64,000 nt of DNA from Septoria linicola (lineage: Eukaryota > Ascomycota > Dothideomycetes > Mycosphaerellales > Mycosphaerellaceae). Location of the stretch: positions 744,001 through 808,000 of the forward strand of contig CP099429.1 in the NCBI GenBank assembly GCA_024114885.1. Direction: 5' to 3'. The notes under the pieces were generated by a model, which saw nothing but the letters and a program-made list of their open reading frames with translations, was not told where the DNA came from and made no database searches. This document shows, one piece after another, positions 54,287-64,000 of the stretch. Position 1 is the first letter of the stretch. Each line of letters starts with the position of its first letter. The translations under genes and the position numbers were made by a program.

Positions 54287-54860
54287 GTTCGCTTCGTGTC
54301 CAGTGTTATTCGTGGTATGTTCCAATGTGTGTGGAAGTCAAGGGAAGACTGCCGTATCTAACGGCGCTAGTCATGCACGAGAACAAACGCCGCAGTAATC
54401 AAAGTGAAGTGCTTGACCTGCGCTTTTTCGTGGAAAGTGAAGGCAGACTTCTATGCTCTATTCCGATCTGTGTCATTGCAACTACTTACGATAGATCACC
54501 CAAGCTTCGTGCCAGTCGGCAGTGCAGCCCTGCTGCAACGAATCTCGACGGTCTTCGAGACATGGCTTGACTTGCCTGTGTGTCTGCTGGGCTGCATGAA
54601 GTGATGTAGCAGGCCAGGGTTCTGCAATGCTGTCTCGTATGGAAATTACGCAGCTTTTGACGTGACCGTACTAGAGTCACTGCTTGTTCGGCCTTTCCGC
54701 TCTATCCTGGACATCCTCACTGGAGGCTTCGCGCCGGAGTCCCGATCCACTTTTCCAGGTCCACACGATCCAGTCGCGGCCTGGCAGTCAGGCCCCCATC
54801 TGGCAACCTCGGAAGCACAATATCTGGGCCAAATCAGTGCTTCGCAGCTAGCTTGGTCTG
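54287..54860. other. Spacer between BTB genes 2 and 3
   Basis: 574 bp. Short frames on both strands, none recognisable. Confidence 0.35.
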
Positions 54861-55723
54861 TCAATCCTTGACCTGCGCTTCAAGAGCCTTGACTTTCTTG
54901 CTCTGAGATTCTTCACCCTCCGATTCGTCATCCGATAGATCCGCAATGATCACGCTACCATCATCCTCAACCCTCTTGCGCTTCTTAGTTGAGCATGTCA
55001 CGTATCTTGCGTGCTCGTGGTAGTTCCAGCAGCTGGTCCCGAAGTACCCGACGGCGGTGTTCTTGGTCTTGCCGTTCAGCTGTGTCAACGAAGCTCGTGA
55101 TAAGTCCAGCAGAAACGGAGCCAGTGAGGGTTGCGCGCCGAAGTCTTCCGCGTGGAGCAAGTTAGAGTTCTCTCGCCAGACATACATGTCTACAAAGAGT
55201 TTGCGAAGCTTCGAGGCAGCCGGCGTTGACTTGTACACTGTTGCTACGCTTTCAGCACATGGAATGACGCCCCAGGAGTTCTCGACTGGTCCTGTACTAT
55301 ACACCACGAGCATAGCGTTGATGGCGGCGTCCATTGCTGCAAAGTCTTTGAACTTCGATGCCATGAGGTAGAGTTCCACTAGCTCCAGATGAGCCTTTGC
55401 ATCCTTAGCAGTCTTTGAACATGGTACTTGGCTCGTGTATATGTACCGGAAATAGAGGTCGGAGATTTCCTGTTTGATGTCTTTGAGGTGCATGGGCTTC
55501 GTGGTTCTGTCTGCTGCTGACAGTCTGTCCTTCCAGTAGGCAGACCGCTTGATCAAAAGTTTCCTGCGGATATGAAACGCTTTCTTCGTGGTGCCGATGT
55601 GGAGTGTGATCATTTCCGCTTCAATTCTGCACGGCATTAGAGTGGCACGGCAAAAGAAGTTTCGGTCGAGACCTACTCATGCGGGACGTCTTTTGACACC
55701 GTGAGGTCTGTTCTGTGAGCCAT
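54861..55723 (-). CDS. BTB/POZ-domain protein (cluster member 3)
   Basis: Exons are 55723-55677 (47 nt) and 55626-54861 with a 50-nt intron (donor GTAGGT); the product is 270 residues. The BTB domain spans about 16-110: IEAEMITLHIGTTKKAFHIR, RKLLIKRSAYWKDRLSAADR and SDLYFRYIYTSQVPC. HLELVELYLMASKFKDFAAM is the helix pair after the domain. The C terminus has YHEHARYVTCSTKKRKRVED, closely parallel to the CDYHEHGPNRGC...KRKRENE segment of the damaged neighbour, and an acidic SDDESEGEE tract then a short coil. The parallel C termini show that genes 2 and 3 are the closer relatives. Function unknown. Confidence 0.82.
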
Positions 55724-56097
55724 CGTGGGCGCGTAGCGGTTACTGGCACTGGGGCTGAATGAAGATTGTGTGTTGCGTCAACGCTGGCGGACGGTGTTGA
55801 CGTCGTTGTGTCGGTAGAAGTGCATGAGCTGCTCAGCGCAAGTAGAGGATCAAAAGTAAAAGGTGGTACTGAAAGTGAGCTGAAAGACAGCGGGCGAGGC
55901 ATCTGGCTCAGGTGAGCGTGGAAGTCAGCCGTCCAGCTGACGCGATTACCTCCGTGAACTTTCACACAAGCATATGGATGCGCCCTACAGCTCACTATCG
56001 CCTCAGCTTAGGAATCCGTGTGCAGCTTTGGACATCGTCGAATGTGTGCAGCACGCAGATATAGTCAAGAAGCACCATCATAGAGATCGTACTGTGG
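55724..56097. other. Spacer between BTB gene 3 and SPT10
   Basis: 374 bp; CT/GA-rich stretches but no gene. Confidence 0.35.
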
Positions 56098-57660
56098 CTA
56101 CCGACCTGCCTGTCGTTGTGCTTCATCGCCTAGAAATGACGAGATCTCCCCTGCGATAGCATGAGCACCCAGCACTTCCCTTAGATGCGAATCTTCATCC
56201 TCCGCAACGCCCGACTTAGGATCGTCGTCTATCTGCATCTCTTGACCTGAGTGCTCAGTTTGCCACATCAGCTGAGGATCGACAGGGCCAATGTCACCGT
56301 ATCCTGCAGGCGATCCATCGTGGTCGTCGACTATACCGCCCATGCGCGCGGTTGGCGCAGTATGCTGCATGAGCTCTTGTCCGATCTGCTCGGTGAGTTG
56401 CTGATCGTTCGATTGCGAGCGCCGTGTCGTGGGTTGTGCGAAATTCCCAGGTCCGTTGGGAGGTGCACCTCCGACAGCATCATTCATGGGCGCATCGGGA
56501 CTAGCAGTGACTGTCTTGCGCGTGGCACCGGGCGGAGACTTGATGCTTCCAGCAACAGGTCCTCGTCGACCTGCGGAGGAAGGCGTGATGCCTGTCTGCC
56601 TAGGGGCCGAGGAGTCTTTGCATTCATTGCAGTTCCTGATTGCTGCACTGACAGTCTCCTTGATGCGAACCCAATGATACTTCTCTGCAATCCCAGCAGT
56701 GGTCTTGTTGATACCACCATGCGACTGAGCATGCATTGCTCGCGCAATCTCGTATTGCCTATGCGGATCCGAGACAACTTCTTTGCCTTTCAGCATGAGT
56801 TTGTCATCATCTCCGTTGACACCAGGAATCAATCGGTAATGTGTGGCGGCAGAGCGTAGACGCGACTTCTCAGCTCGATCGGATCCTGCAGGATATGCGC
56901 CAGACTTCAGGTAGTAGCGGATCTTGTCGAAACGTTCTTCGCTTTGGTACTCCTCATTCTCGCCTCCGAGCTCTCTTCCAAAGATGATCGCATCAATCAT
57001 GGTGTCAGGATAACTCTTGAGATTGCCACAGCCCCGAACCCTGCCTATTCTCTTAAAGCCAAGCGCGTCCCAGATCTTCAATGATGCCACATTTGTCTCA
57101 TACACGAGGTTGAAGACAGAATATGTGTATCCAAGCTTTGGCGCCCACTCAAGGTAGACTTCGCCCATGAGTCTGCCCACACCACGATTGCGAGCTGCAT
57201 CAGTCACCAGGAAGCCCCCGTTGCAGACATGACTACTGCGGCCTGGATAATTGGGCTTGACGTAGAAGCTGCCGAGACATGTCTTTGCCCAATCTATGCC
57301 GCGTTGCTCCATGTGTGTAATTTCGTCCGCGGACGAAATGTCGCCCATGAACATGATCGCGCCAAAATTGGCAAACCAGTATGGCGCAAAAGATGAGAGC
57401 GCTAGCCCGTCAATCATCGGGTACGTGTCGCCCTTCTCGATCTCTCGATTTAACAGCTCACAGAGATAAGCGGTCAAATGTGGCGGTACCTGGCTGGGTG
57501 ACGAGAAAGGTATGATAGTCGCGATTGTCGTCCGGTCACGCAATGTGACCTGCTTTGGCGCGATCTCGTAAGGAAGTGGTCCATACGGCTCTGGAAATGG
57601 CGGCTGGCCTGAGACTCGGTATATGGCAGGCGCCGTAGGATCGTCGAGCATAGCTGGCAT
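56098..57660 (-). CDS. SPT10: SPT10-like histone-gene activator (GNAT plus integrase-type zinc finger)
   Basis: Putative acetyltransferase related to yeast Spt10, which binds histone-gene promoters. From ATG 57660 the product is 520 residues; an in-frame ATG at 57747 would add 29. The GNAT domain contains VCNGGFLVTDAARNRGVGRL (acetyl-CoA loop, about 146-165) and LVYETNVASLKIWDALGFKR. An HHCC zinc finger follows: HAQSH with H310 and H314, GGINKTTAGIAEKYHWVRIK, and CNEC with C344 and C347. The same order, with a finger related to retroviral integrase N-terminal domains, is known for Spt10. The C-terminal 170 residues are disordered, Pro/Gly/Gln-rich. The finger is therefore part of the gene, not an inserted retroelement. 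Confidence 0.87.
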   Translation of the reverse strand: MPAMLDDPTAPAIYRVSGQPPFPEPYGPLPYEIAPKQVTLRDRTTIATIIPFSSPSQVPPHLTAYLCELLNREIEKGDTYPMIDGLALSSFAPYWFANFGAIMFMGDISSADEITHMEQRGIDWAKTCLGSFYVKPNYPGRSSHVCNGGFLVTDAARNRGVGRLMGEVYLEWAPKLGYTYSVFNLVYETNVASLKIWDALGFKRIGRVRGCGNLKSYPDTMIDAIIFGRELGGENEEYQSEERFDKIRYYLKSGAYPAGSDRAEKSRLRSAATHYRLIPGVNGDDDKLMLKGKEVVSDPHRQYEIARAMHAQSHGGINKTTAGIAEKYHWVRIKETVSAAIRNCNECKDSSAPRQTGITPSSAGRRGPVAGSIKSPPGATRKTVTASPDAPMNDAVGGAPPNGPGNFAQPTTRRSQSNDQQLTEQIGQELMQHTAPTARMGGIVDDHDGSPAGYGDIGPVDPQLMWQTEHSGQEMQIDDDPKSGVAEDEDSHLREVLGAHAIAGEISSFLGDEAQRQAGR

Positions 57661-58888
57661 TATGAGTAAATACAGTCGCTGTCGCGAGCAACTTGGAACC
57701 AGCAGCACCGATGCTCTTGAGCTTGGATGTGGTCCTCTGCCTGTCATCCCATGTTAGCTCTTTACAATACCTACCGGCGTAATCGTGGTATGCTAGATCA
57801 TGGCCGACATATGGCAGAAGCCGTCATATGGCCATGTCGACCAACGTGACGTGCATGATGCAGTACATGGGAAATGATGGGGACAGACGTACCTTGATGA
57901 GATGAGGTGACTCGATAGCCTTCTGCAAACCGGTATGGCAGACTCGTAAGGTGTGACAGTAACTGCATCGCAAAGGACGTCACGCTAGCGGCAATTTACC
58001 GGACGCCTTGGCACTATCAATCGTTCGACACGAATGCATGAACTGGCAGCTCTTGGTGTGCAAGGTATAGTCGTTTCCGTCGAGTATCAATAGCTGGACG
58101 ACAGTGTTTCAGTGGAGCGACGACCATTTGAGCACAAGAATACTAGATTCGGCCATTGTGTGCCCCTCCATACAGTATGGTTCACACCTGATGTGATCAC
58201 GTCTCTCAGCTTCGACAGGATTCAACACGCTCGGTGGGACGGAGACAAGGGCAAGATTAGTTGGGACTGGTCATGAGTATGCTGGAACACGATGCGTGGG
58301 AAATGCGCCACCTTCCATTCCAGGAAGTGGACATGTGTAGGCTACTGACGAGTAGGAATCGAATCCTCAGCATCTCTGTCTCCTCGGGCTTGACATATCC
58401 ATCCACAATTTTGACTTTTTCGGCTCAAGGAAGCCCAAGACCTATTCTCTCTTGCCAGTCGCAGTCTTGTCCTCTGACTTGTGACAGCACGCAGTCGCCT
58501 AGACGCTGAGCAGAAGCGGTGGGGCTAATATACTGCATGCTAAGAAGACGAGCTGGTCGAATAAGGAAGGCAGTAACTTTGGTGCCAGAGCCTTACGCGG
58601 CGGTCTTGGTGATGAATGGCCTCGTATACTAACGATCAACGTCAGACACTCTGTAACAGGCTACGCTCTGTAGGTTTACCAATGCATGAACATGTCCTAA
58701 TGCAAGATGGATCCGCGGATCACCAAAATCACATAGCTTCGGTCTTGCGCATTTGTGTCGCCAGTGCAGCACGACTTCTTGGAGGGAACGACAGGATCCG
58801 GTTTATGCGGAGCGTGTATAATAACAGCTCGAGATGTTCAGTCAACACTCCATTGGACTCAGTCTGTATCAGTCAATTAGCATCCAAG
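57661..58888. other. Divergent gene-poor region
   Basis: 1228 bp between SPT10 and the protease. A tRNA box-B-like string near 58353 was checked and rejected. No gene recognised. Confidence 0.4.
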
Positions 58889-59852
58889 ATGAGTTTCTTA
58901 CTCCTTACCTCGCTCTTGACATCGATGGTGTCGGCTCTGCCAGCATCAACTTTGGCCAACGATACCATGACTGAGATCATATGGGACACCAACTCTGCCA
59001 TCGACATTGATAGTGGTCCTTCACCGCGCGATGAGACAGGTCCGGCGAAGGAAGATCTCGAACCTGACAACAGCATTGTTGGAGGCTATCGAGCTCGACA
59101 AGGCGAGTTCCCGACCACGATCTCTCTACGTAACTTTGGAGCCCATGTCTGCGGAGCGTCCTTGATCAACTCCAACACTGCACTCACAGCTGCGCACTGT
59201 GTTGACATGGGAGGATCATTTAGCGTAGCAGCAGGAACCAATGTAAGCTCGAAGGCATTTGTGGTACGGAAAAATGCTGAATCGAGACAGTCCTGGCAAT
59301 TCGGTGGCGCGCGATCCTCTGTTTCTCAGATTATCATACACAGTGGATACGTTGCAGAAACGTTTGACAACGACTTCGCAATTCTGAAGCTCACAACGAG
59401 GATCCCACAGACTGGATTGATCACCTATGCCAGACTTCCTCCTGCTGGCTCTGATCCTGATCATAATACTCCAGCCGTTGTCGCTGGCTGGTAAGTAGTG
59501 TTCGGAGCCGGTTTTGACATCTCGTTTGACACATACACAGGGTTGCAGTCACGTTCCAAGGTCCACCACAACCAGAGCTGCTCGCAGTGCAAGTGCCCGT
59601 GGTTCACCCGAACACTGCGCGAATCTTGTGTTCCCATCACTGTTCACCGAGAACATGATTTGTGCTGGCTTTCCTGAAGGAGGAAGAGACGTTTGCAATG
59701 GAGATAGTGGCGGACCTTTGTACAATCTGTTCACTGGTGAAACCATTGGCGTAGTATCCTGGGGGCGAAATGGCTGTGCAGCACCGGGCAATCCAGGTGT
59801 GTACGCTCGCGTGCGACGAGCAATCTCGTTCATACAGTTCTGGTCGGGCTAG
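58889..59852 (+). CDS. Secreted trypsin-like serine protease (S1) with reading-frame problem
   Basis: S1-family protease. A signal peptide (MSFLLLTSLLTSMVSALPA), a propeptide and the activation site SIVGGYRARQGEFPTT are followed by the catalytic His (ALTAAHCVD), Asp (ETFDNDFAILKL) and Ser (VCNGDSGGPLYN). The first intron (59491-59540) ends in ACACAG, and reading on gives the expected VAVTFQGPPQPELLAVQVPV. That frame breaks near 59610 by one missing base before EHCANLVFPSLFTENMICAG. Using a second acceptor, TTGCAG at 59547, keeps the frame open to the end but replaces about 22 residues with a Ser/Arg-rich stretch and loses the conserved GW. So it is either a slightly damaged gene, a sequence error, or a gene rescued by the alternative acceptor. 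Confidence 0.8.
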
Positions 59853-60963
59853 GTAGGGCAGTGATGGATAGGATGAAGCCAAAGTCTCCAAGGAAAGAGT
59901 GAATGGGATCGTGAGGCAGCTGCTGGCACAGTTCGGCCTTGGCATTCTCGGCTCGGATGTGGTGCACGGTAAGTCGACTTCTCCTGCACTCCAGACTTCA
60001 GGCAGACTTGACACAACTTTCTTCGTGCCACATCTTTGCTCTGCTCTTATGCCTCTGCTCACTATCTCCTAATGATGCGATCTCGTACAATCTTCCATTC
60101 AGCATAGCATTCCTCGGCATGCTCTTGATCTCGCATTTCGCTCCTGCAGCACGTCTACGAACAATGAACACGCTGTGCTGGTCACCATATGGCAACCATC
60201 ATGCCAGTTCCTGAGAGCATAGCAAGCTTCGGGAGCATTCCGACTGCCGGCGGGGCTAGAATATGCGGAACGGCCAGGATGTGTGCTTATGCACACCCAT
60301 GCACCAGGAACAAATTCAACCACGAACCGCATGTCCTTGCTGACTGCCGAAAGACCTTGTTGCAGTGCCTCAAGACAGTCAATCGCGCGCGCTACCACTT
60401 GGCAACATTGCTCTGCTCCATGATGTTGACAGGGACATATTCGGCAAATACTTACACTTCGTATTGCCTCCTTGATGGCTGAAAGTAGCTCTTATCGTCG
60501 CAACGATCAAATCTGGTTAGCCAAACGCTTCGACATGCTGGACACGAGTCAAAGACGACATACCATCCAGCTGTAAGGTACCGAGCACAACTCTACCTTG
60601 ATCTCCTCCGTTTCTTTCGAGCGCGTACAGCCTTCCGCCCCACGACAGTCCGGGACAGGCCCAAATCGGTATGCGTAAATGCACATCCATCACAAAGAAC
60701 AGAAGTCACTGCTGTGAACCGTTTCATCCTGCCTCATTTGCACACGAGCAGGAATGCAAAGCTTGCGAGACTTCGCATTAGAATGTCTTTGGTGCACGAT
60801 GGCGCTCCTCAACCACAATCTCGACAGGCTGCTTTTTGCATTTCACTGATCATTGTCGTGACAACTGGAGTGAAAGCTACTAGAGCAGGTCGCAATGGGT
60901 TCCGTCCTTCAGTGCCTGATCGAGCTGTGCATCGTCCTATCTTAGTTCGGCTCAAACGCCAAG
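59853..60963. other. Gene-poor intergenic region
   Basis: 1111 bp. It probably contains an unresolved 5' exon of the Pth11-like gene; a frame from about 60783 (MSLVHDGAPQPQSRQAAFCI) is a candidate but cannot be joined in phase by a normal intron. Confidence 0.35.
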
Positions 60964-62191
60964 ATGATATTCACATTGGATCTGTTGAAATGTGCTGTAG
61001 GTCATCGGCAAGACTTGACAAGTTCTATCGAGTTGCAAGATGCAGTCGCGCAGTGCTTACAGGCGAAATGCACAGTTGTAGATTCACTTGGTAAGTGGCA
61101 ATCGCTGACCAACCTATGTCTCTGACTTATGATCGTAGTCGCAAAGCGATACTTCACACAGACCTGCCAAGTGCCTGCCCGCGACAACTTTGGCGTCACT
61201 CGAGGCGTTGGCTGGGTGCTCTACACACTCACAGTCATCTGTGTTGCAGGCCGATTCCTCTTTCGGAACCCGTACTGCCAGGGCTCAGGCTATGGATTGG
61301 ACGACTGGCTGATCATCGTCAGTCTGGCTATCCTCACGCCGATTGTAGCCCTCGTGGATGAGACGACCCGACACGGCCTCGGCCAAGACATCTGGATGCT
61401 TACGCCCCAGCAGATCTCCCGTATATTATACGTCTCCTGGGCTTGTGAGATAATGTACGCCGTGCTGATGGCAACCACTAAGATCGCGATCCTGATGCTC
61501 TACCTCCGGATCTGGCAAGCGGAAGAAGCACGCAACAAGAGATTCCGTATCGCATGCTACGCTCTCTGCTGTGTCATGGTCTGTTTCGCTGTCACTTTCG
61601 GACTACTCTTCGGACTGTCGTGCAGTCCAGTGTCGTATGCCTGGGAGCGGTGGGACAGTACCAAAGAAGGAACTTGCCTCGACGTGTTGGCAACGTTGTT
61701 CGCCTGTGCGGCGATCAATATTGTGCTGGACTTTATGGTCTGCTTATTGCCAATACCGAAGCTGACGGCCCTCAACATGTCCACGCCTAAGAAGATTGGG
61801 ATATCTTTCATTTTCGTGCTTGGGCTGTTTGTGACGATATGCTCCATCGTCCGCTTCAACTACCTCGTCAAGTTTGCGCACTCGACAAACCCGTCCTGGG
61901 ACTACCAACCAATCGCGAGTACCAGAAGAACCGGCTAGTGGGAACGTATCCATGCTGATGTAGCACGACAAATACAGGCACTCTGGTCATGCAATGAGTG
62001 CAACCTATCGGTCCTATGCGCGTGCCTACCTGCGATGGTATGTAGTGGCCCTTTTTCTATCATGATAAAACTTACAGTCCGAAAGGCAGGTCTCATTCAA
62101 CGACTCTGGCGGCAAGGAGTCAGTAGATATGGATCGGGCTCAAGATCGCGAGGTACGCATCAAGGCTCTGGACATCAGCTCGATGAGGTAG
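60964..62191 (+). CDS. Pth11-like integral membrane protein (rhodopsin-domain family)
   Basis: Seven-helix surface protein of the Pth11-related class, which often have an N-terminal CFEM domain. Exons: 60964-61090, 61139-61914, 61978-62037 and 62078-62191; with this start the product is 358 residues. LQDAVAQCLQAKCTVVDSLV resembles the last part of a CFEM domain, so the real start is probably further upstream. The core has GVGWVLYTLTVICVAGRFLF, GYGLDDWLIIVSLAILTPIV, DETTRHGLGQDIWMLTP and SPVSYAWERWDSTKEGTCLD, all typical. The intron at 61915-61977 seems to begin with GC (GCGAGT); it alone restores PIALWSCNECNLSVLCACLP, whereas the nearby GT site gives an early stop. The following 40-nt intron is short but in phase. 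Confidence 0.83.
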
Positions 62192-62565
62192 CACTCACGA
62201 GAGTGCCAAAGGGCGTCGAGCAAGCAAGCGGTAGGTCTCCATCTGGAAGAGTGCATTATGCAGGAGAGGATGCTGACAAGGCAACAGTGGTCGAGACGAA
62301 CGATAAAAACTGGAGGATGGCATACCCTGCTTGGTGATTATGCAAGCGTCCGGGGCAACCATTATCCCGAGCTCGTTACGAGTCCGAGCCTGCATATTGC
62401 ATACCACTTCACGTCATCACAAGCCAGGGCGCACTAGTCATCTCATCTAAAGCTCCAAGGGACCAACTTCATCTCATCTTCAAAATCCAAAAACCCAAAA
62501 ACAACTTTCCACGTCCACCTATAAAGTGACCAAACAGACCGAACTAGTCCACATTCATCACAAAG
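62192..62565. promoter_or_regulatory. Promoter region of the MAPEG-like gene
   Basis: 374 bp. A TATA-like CTATAAAG sits at about 62519-62526, some 40 nt before the ATG. Confidence 0.4.
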
Positions 62566-63118
62566 ATGTCCTCTTCAAGCATCAACTACCCACTCCTCTC
62601 CATCCCCGCCTACTACCTCTTCTCCATCGTTCCACACATCTACGCACAATCCCTCCTCGCCACCTCTGGCTACAAAATCAACGCTGCAGACCCCAAATCC
62701 AGCATCGCGCCAGAAAGGCTCAAAGGCAAAGTCCCCGAAGCAGTGCTCGGCAAAGTCCAGCGCGCGGAAGCCGCGCAAAATAATAATTACGAGCAGCAGG
62801 CACTCTTCGCTGTGGCGGTGCTGAGTAGTGTTTTCGCGCAAAAGCTCACAGCCGCAGGACTCGTGGGCGGCGACGAAGATGTTACGGGATTGAAGACGTT
62901 CATCGCGGCATTCTTCGCAGCGAGGTAGGTCCCTTTTCCAGCTGCAATGAGCGAGGGGGAGTGTGTTCGCTGACATGAGTGGGTATAGATCCGCGTACGT
63001 GATATCATATATCCAGATCGCTAGCCCGAGCAAAGCCCCGATTCGGAGTGCATTCTACACTGTTGGAGCTGTGCTCAGCTTCTACCAGATCTATAAGGCT
63101 GCGACATTGCTCGGGTAG
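62566..63118 (+). CDS. MAPEG-like membrane protein
   Basis: Small four-helix membrane protein of the type grouped with MAPEG (eicosanoid/glutathione metabolism) in fungi. Exons are 62566-62924 and 62989-63118 with a 64-nt intron (donor GTAGGT); the product is 162 residues, the usual size. Helix 1 is YPLLSIPAYYLFSIVPHIYA; the conserved loop has KVQRAEAAQNNNYEQQALFA, where E, N and Q form the family signature; later helices include GLKTFIAAFFAARSAYVISY and RSAFYTVGAVLSFYQIYKAA. The catalytic arginine pattern of true MAPEG transferases is not clear, and substrate is unknown. Confidence 0.85.
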
Positions 63119-63419
63119 ACACAAGACTCGACCTCGCGCCAGAAAAACCTGATCTGGTTGCGATTGCTACATTTGTGGGTTGATAGCGTTCGATGATGTG
63201 CTTATCATAATCTGTCGGTATACTCTACTCTCCTCAAATCCAATCACGGACAACAACTGCTTCCTTCTCCTCTGTTGTTGAGACAAGGCCCTGCGAGTCT
63301 GGTGAACCATGTGCAGTCTAAGGGAGTCGCGGCACCTACGAAGACGACTTCTGCTGGAAGACAAGAGCACACTGTATACCGGCAATGATGTCGCGAGGTT
63401 GTCCAAGCACTATCGACAT
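63119..63419. other. Convergent 3' flanks
   Basis: 301 bp between two stop codons. Nothing recognised. Confidence 0.3.
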
Positions 63420-64000
63420 TTACCGGTACTCCTCTAAGATATGTGGCAGAAACTCTTTGGCCACTGCCAGACGTACCTTTTCATATCCTCGAAATCCCAG
63501 TGCTTTGATCGATATTGGACAAGGTATCGTCACTTCAACGCCATCCGACCCAGTCAGTTTGACACATTCCGAATCTACAGACTCCACGTGATGCGTCGAT
63601 GAATCTTCGTAACGAACGACGGGCAAGAATGTGGCATGATCCCAGATGCGCCAGAACTGACCTGCCAAGGTGGTCAGAAGCTCGAATTCTTCGTCGTTCG
63701 TTTGCCGATTGTAGAGAGTCAATTGTGAAGCGCCAGAAGATGCCACTCGAGCATCAATCTCCCATCCTGAGTCGTGCTCTTCCAGAAAGGCCTGCCAGAG
63801 CTCTGCAGTCCACTCCGAGTCATAGGGGTTCTTGACTTGTACGAGACTTTTCGGAATGTGTCCACTGGACTGGTTGCGGGCCTCTTTGTCGAACTTGTTC
63901 CTCATTCCTGGGCTGTCGATGTATTGCTTCAGCACGGAGGCAGCTGAGGCTAGTAGTGTGTTAGGTTTGATCGGGGTCTTCGTTGCATCTCGAAGTATGT
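63420..64000 (-). CDS. Hypothetical protein (5' end outside window)
   Basis: The frame is open from the right edge to the stop at 63420 and encodes at least 190 residues; I do not recognise a family. There is no ATG in the first 75 visible codons that looks like a start, so the gene continues to the right. Visible features are a charged start (LKQYIDSPGMRNKFDKEARN), SLVQVKNPYDSEWTAELWQA, a region rich in Trp and acidic residues (GQFWRIWDHATFLPVVRYED) and ISIKALGFRGYEKVRLAVAK near the end. No membrane helix or signal is seen in the visible part. Confidence 0.6.
   Translation of the reverse strand, partial: ILRDATKTPIKPNTLLASAASVLKQYIDSPGMRNKFDKEARNQSSGHIPKSLVQVKNPYDSEWTAELWQAFLEEHDSGWEIDARVASSGASQLTLYNRQTNDEEFELLTTLAGQFWRIWDHATFLPVVRYEDSSTHHVESVDSECVKLTGSDGVEVTIPCPISIKALGFRGYEKVRLAVAKEFLPHILEEYR

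Noticed and set aside
56640..56780. Integrase-like zinc finger as evidence of an inserted retroelement
   Set aside because: The finger follows a GNAT domain in one frame in the order known for Spt10; no other pol sequence is nearby.
58345..58375. tRNA box-B-like string (GGATTCGATTCC on the minus strand)
   Set aside because: No A box at the right distance and no complementary acceptor stem ends.
60714..61094. 126-codon + strand frame before the Pth11-like gene
   Set aside because: Its 3' part is out of phase with the CFEM-like exon that splices at 61090, so it is not the exon as it stands.

Overview
The window looks like nuclear DNA of a filamentous ascomycete (Pezizomycotina; Dothideomycetes is my best guess, from gene content only). 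Genes are dense, carry few introns of about 40-150 nt, mostly near 50, with GT..AG ends, and the families are fungal: CRH wall transglycosylase, WSC sensor, heme-thiolate peroxygenase, Pth11-like receptor, GH105, SPT10. All CDS coordinates are genomic spans from start to stop codon; introns placed by me are given in the evidence.

Layout. 1-3055: a DAL5-type transporter (3' end outside the window) diverges from a GH105 unsaturated glycuronyl hydrolase. 3.4-4.5 kb: an unrecognised multi-exon membrane protein. 4.6-16 kb: housekeeping genes, namely DNA ligase I, an MTM1/SLC25A39-like carrier, an Hrt3/FBXO9-like F-box protein, a secreted SurE-like phosphatase, a small orphan, and the RMI1/VPS51 divergent pair. 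17-22 kb: a CRH glycosidase, a peroxygenase and a P450 that appears broken. 22-34 kb: a SprT/GCNA-like protease, a small secreted aromatic-rich protein, an FAD monooxygenase and SMC4. 34-43 kb: a small subunit-like serine palmitoyltransferase protein, prenylcysteine oxidase, a WSC sensor and an orphan.

43.4-45.7 kb is the accessory island: degenerate repeats interrupted by a small multi-exon gene whose stop codons fit C-to-T change at CpA, as repeat-induced point mutation (RIP) makes. 46-51 kb: a chromo-like protein, a small protein sharing its N-terminal motif, HOP2 and GAA1. 51.6-55.7 kb: three tandem BTB genes sharing the position and phase of their first intron; the middle one has two nonsense codons. 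56-64 kb: SPT10, a trypsin-like protease with a reading-frame problem, a Pth11-like receptor with a probable GC-AG intron, a MAPEG-like protein and a partial orphan.

Together: six genes act on DNA or chromatin (LIG1, RMI1, SprT/GCNA-like, SMC4, HOP2, SPT10). Four act at the cell surface or in its assembly (CRH, WSC, GAA1, Pth11-like). No classical secondary-metabolite cluster, tRNA, rRNA or CRISPR array was recognised. The least explained parts are the 43-46 kb island, the gene pair sharing a motif at 45.9-47.3 kb, and the BTB cluster.
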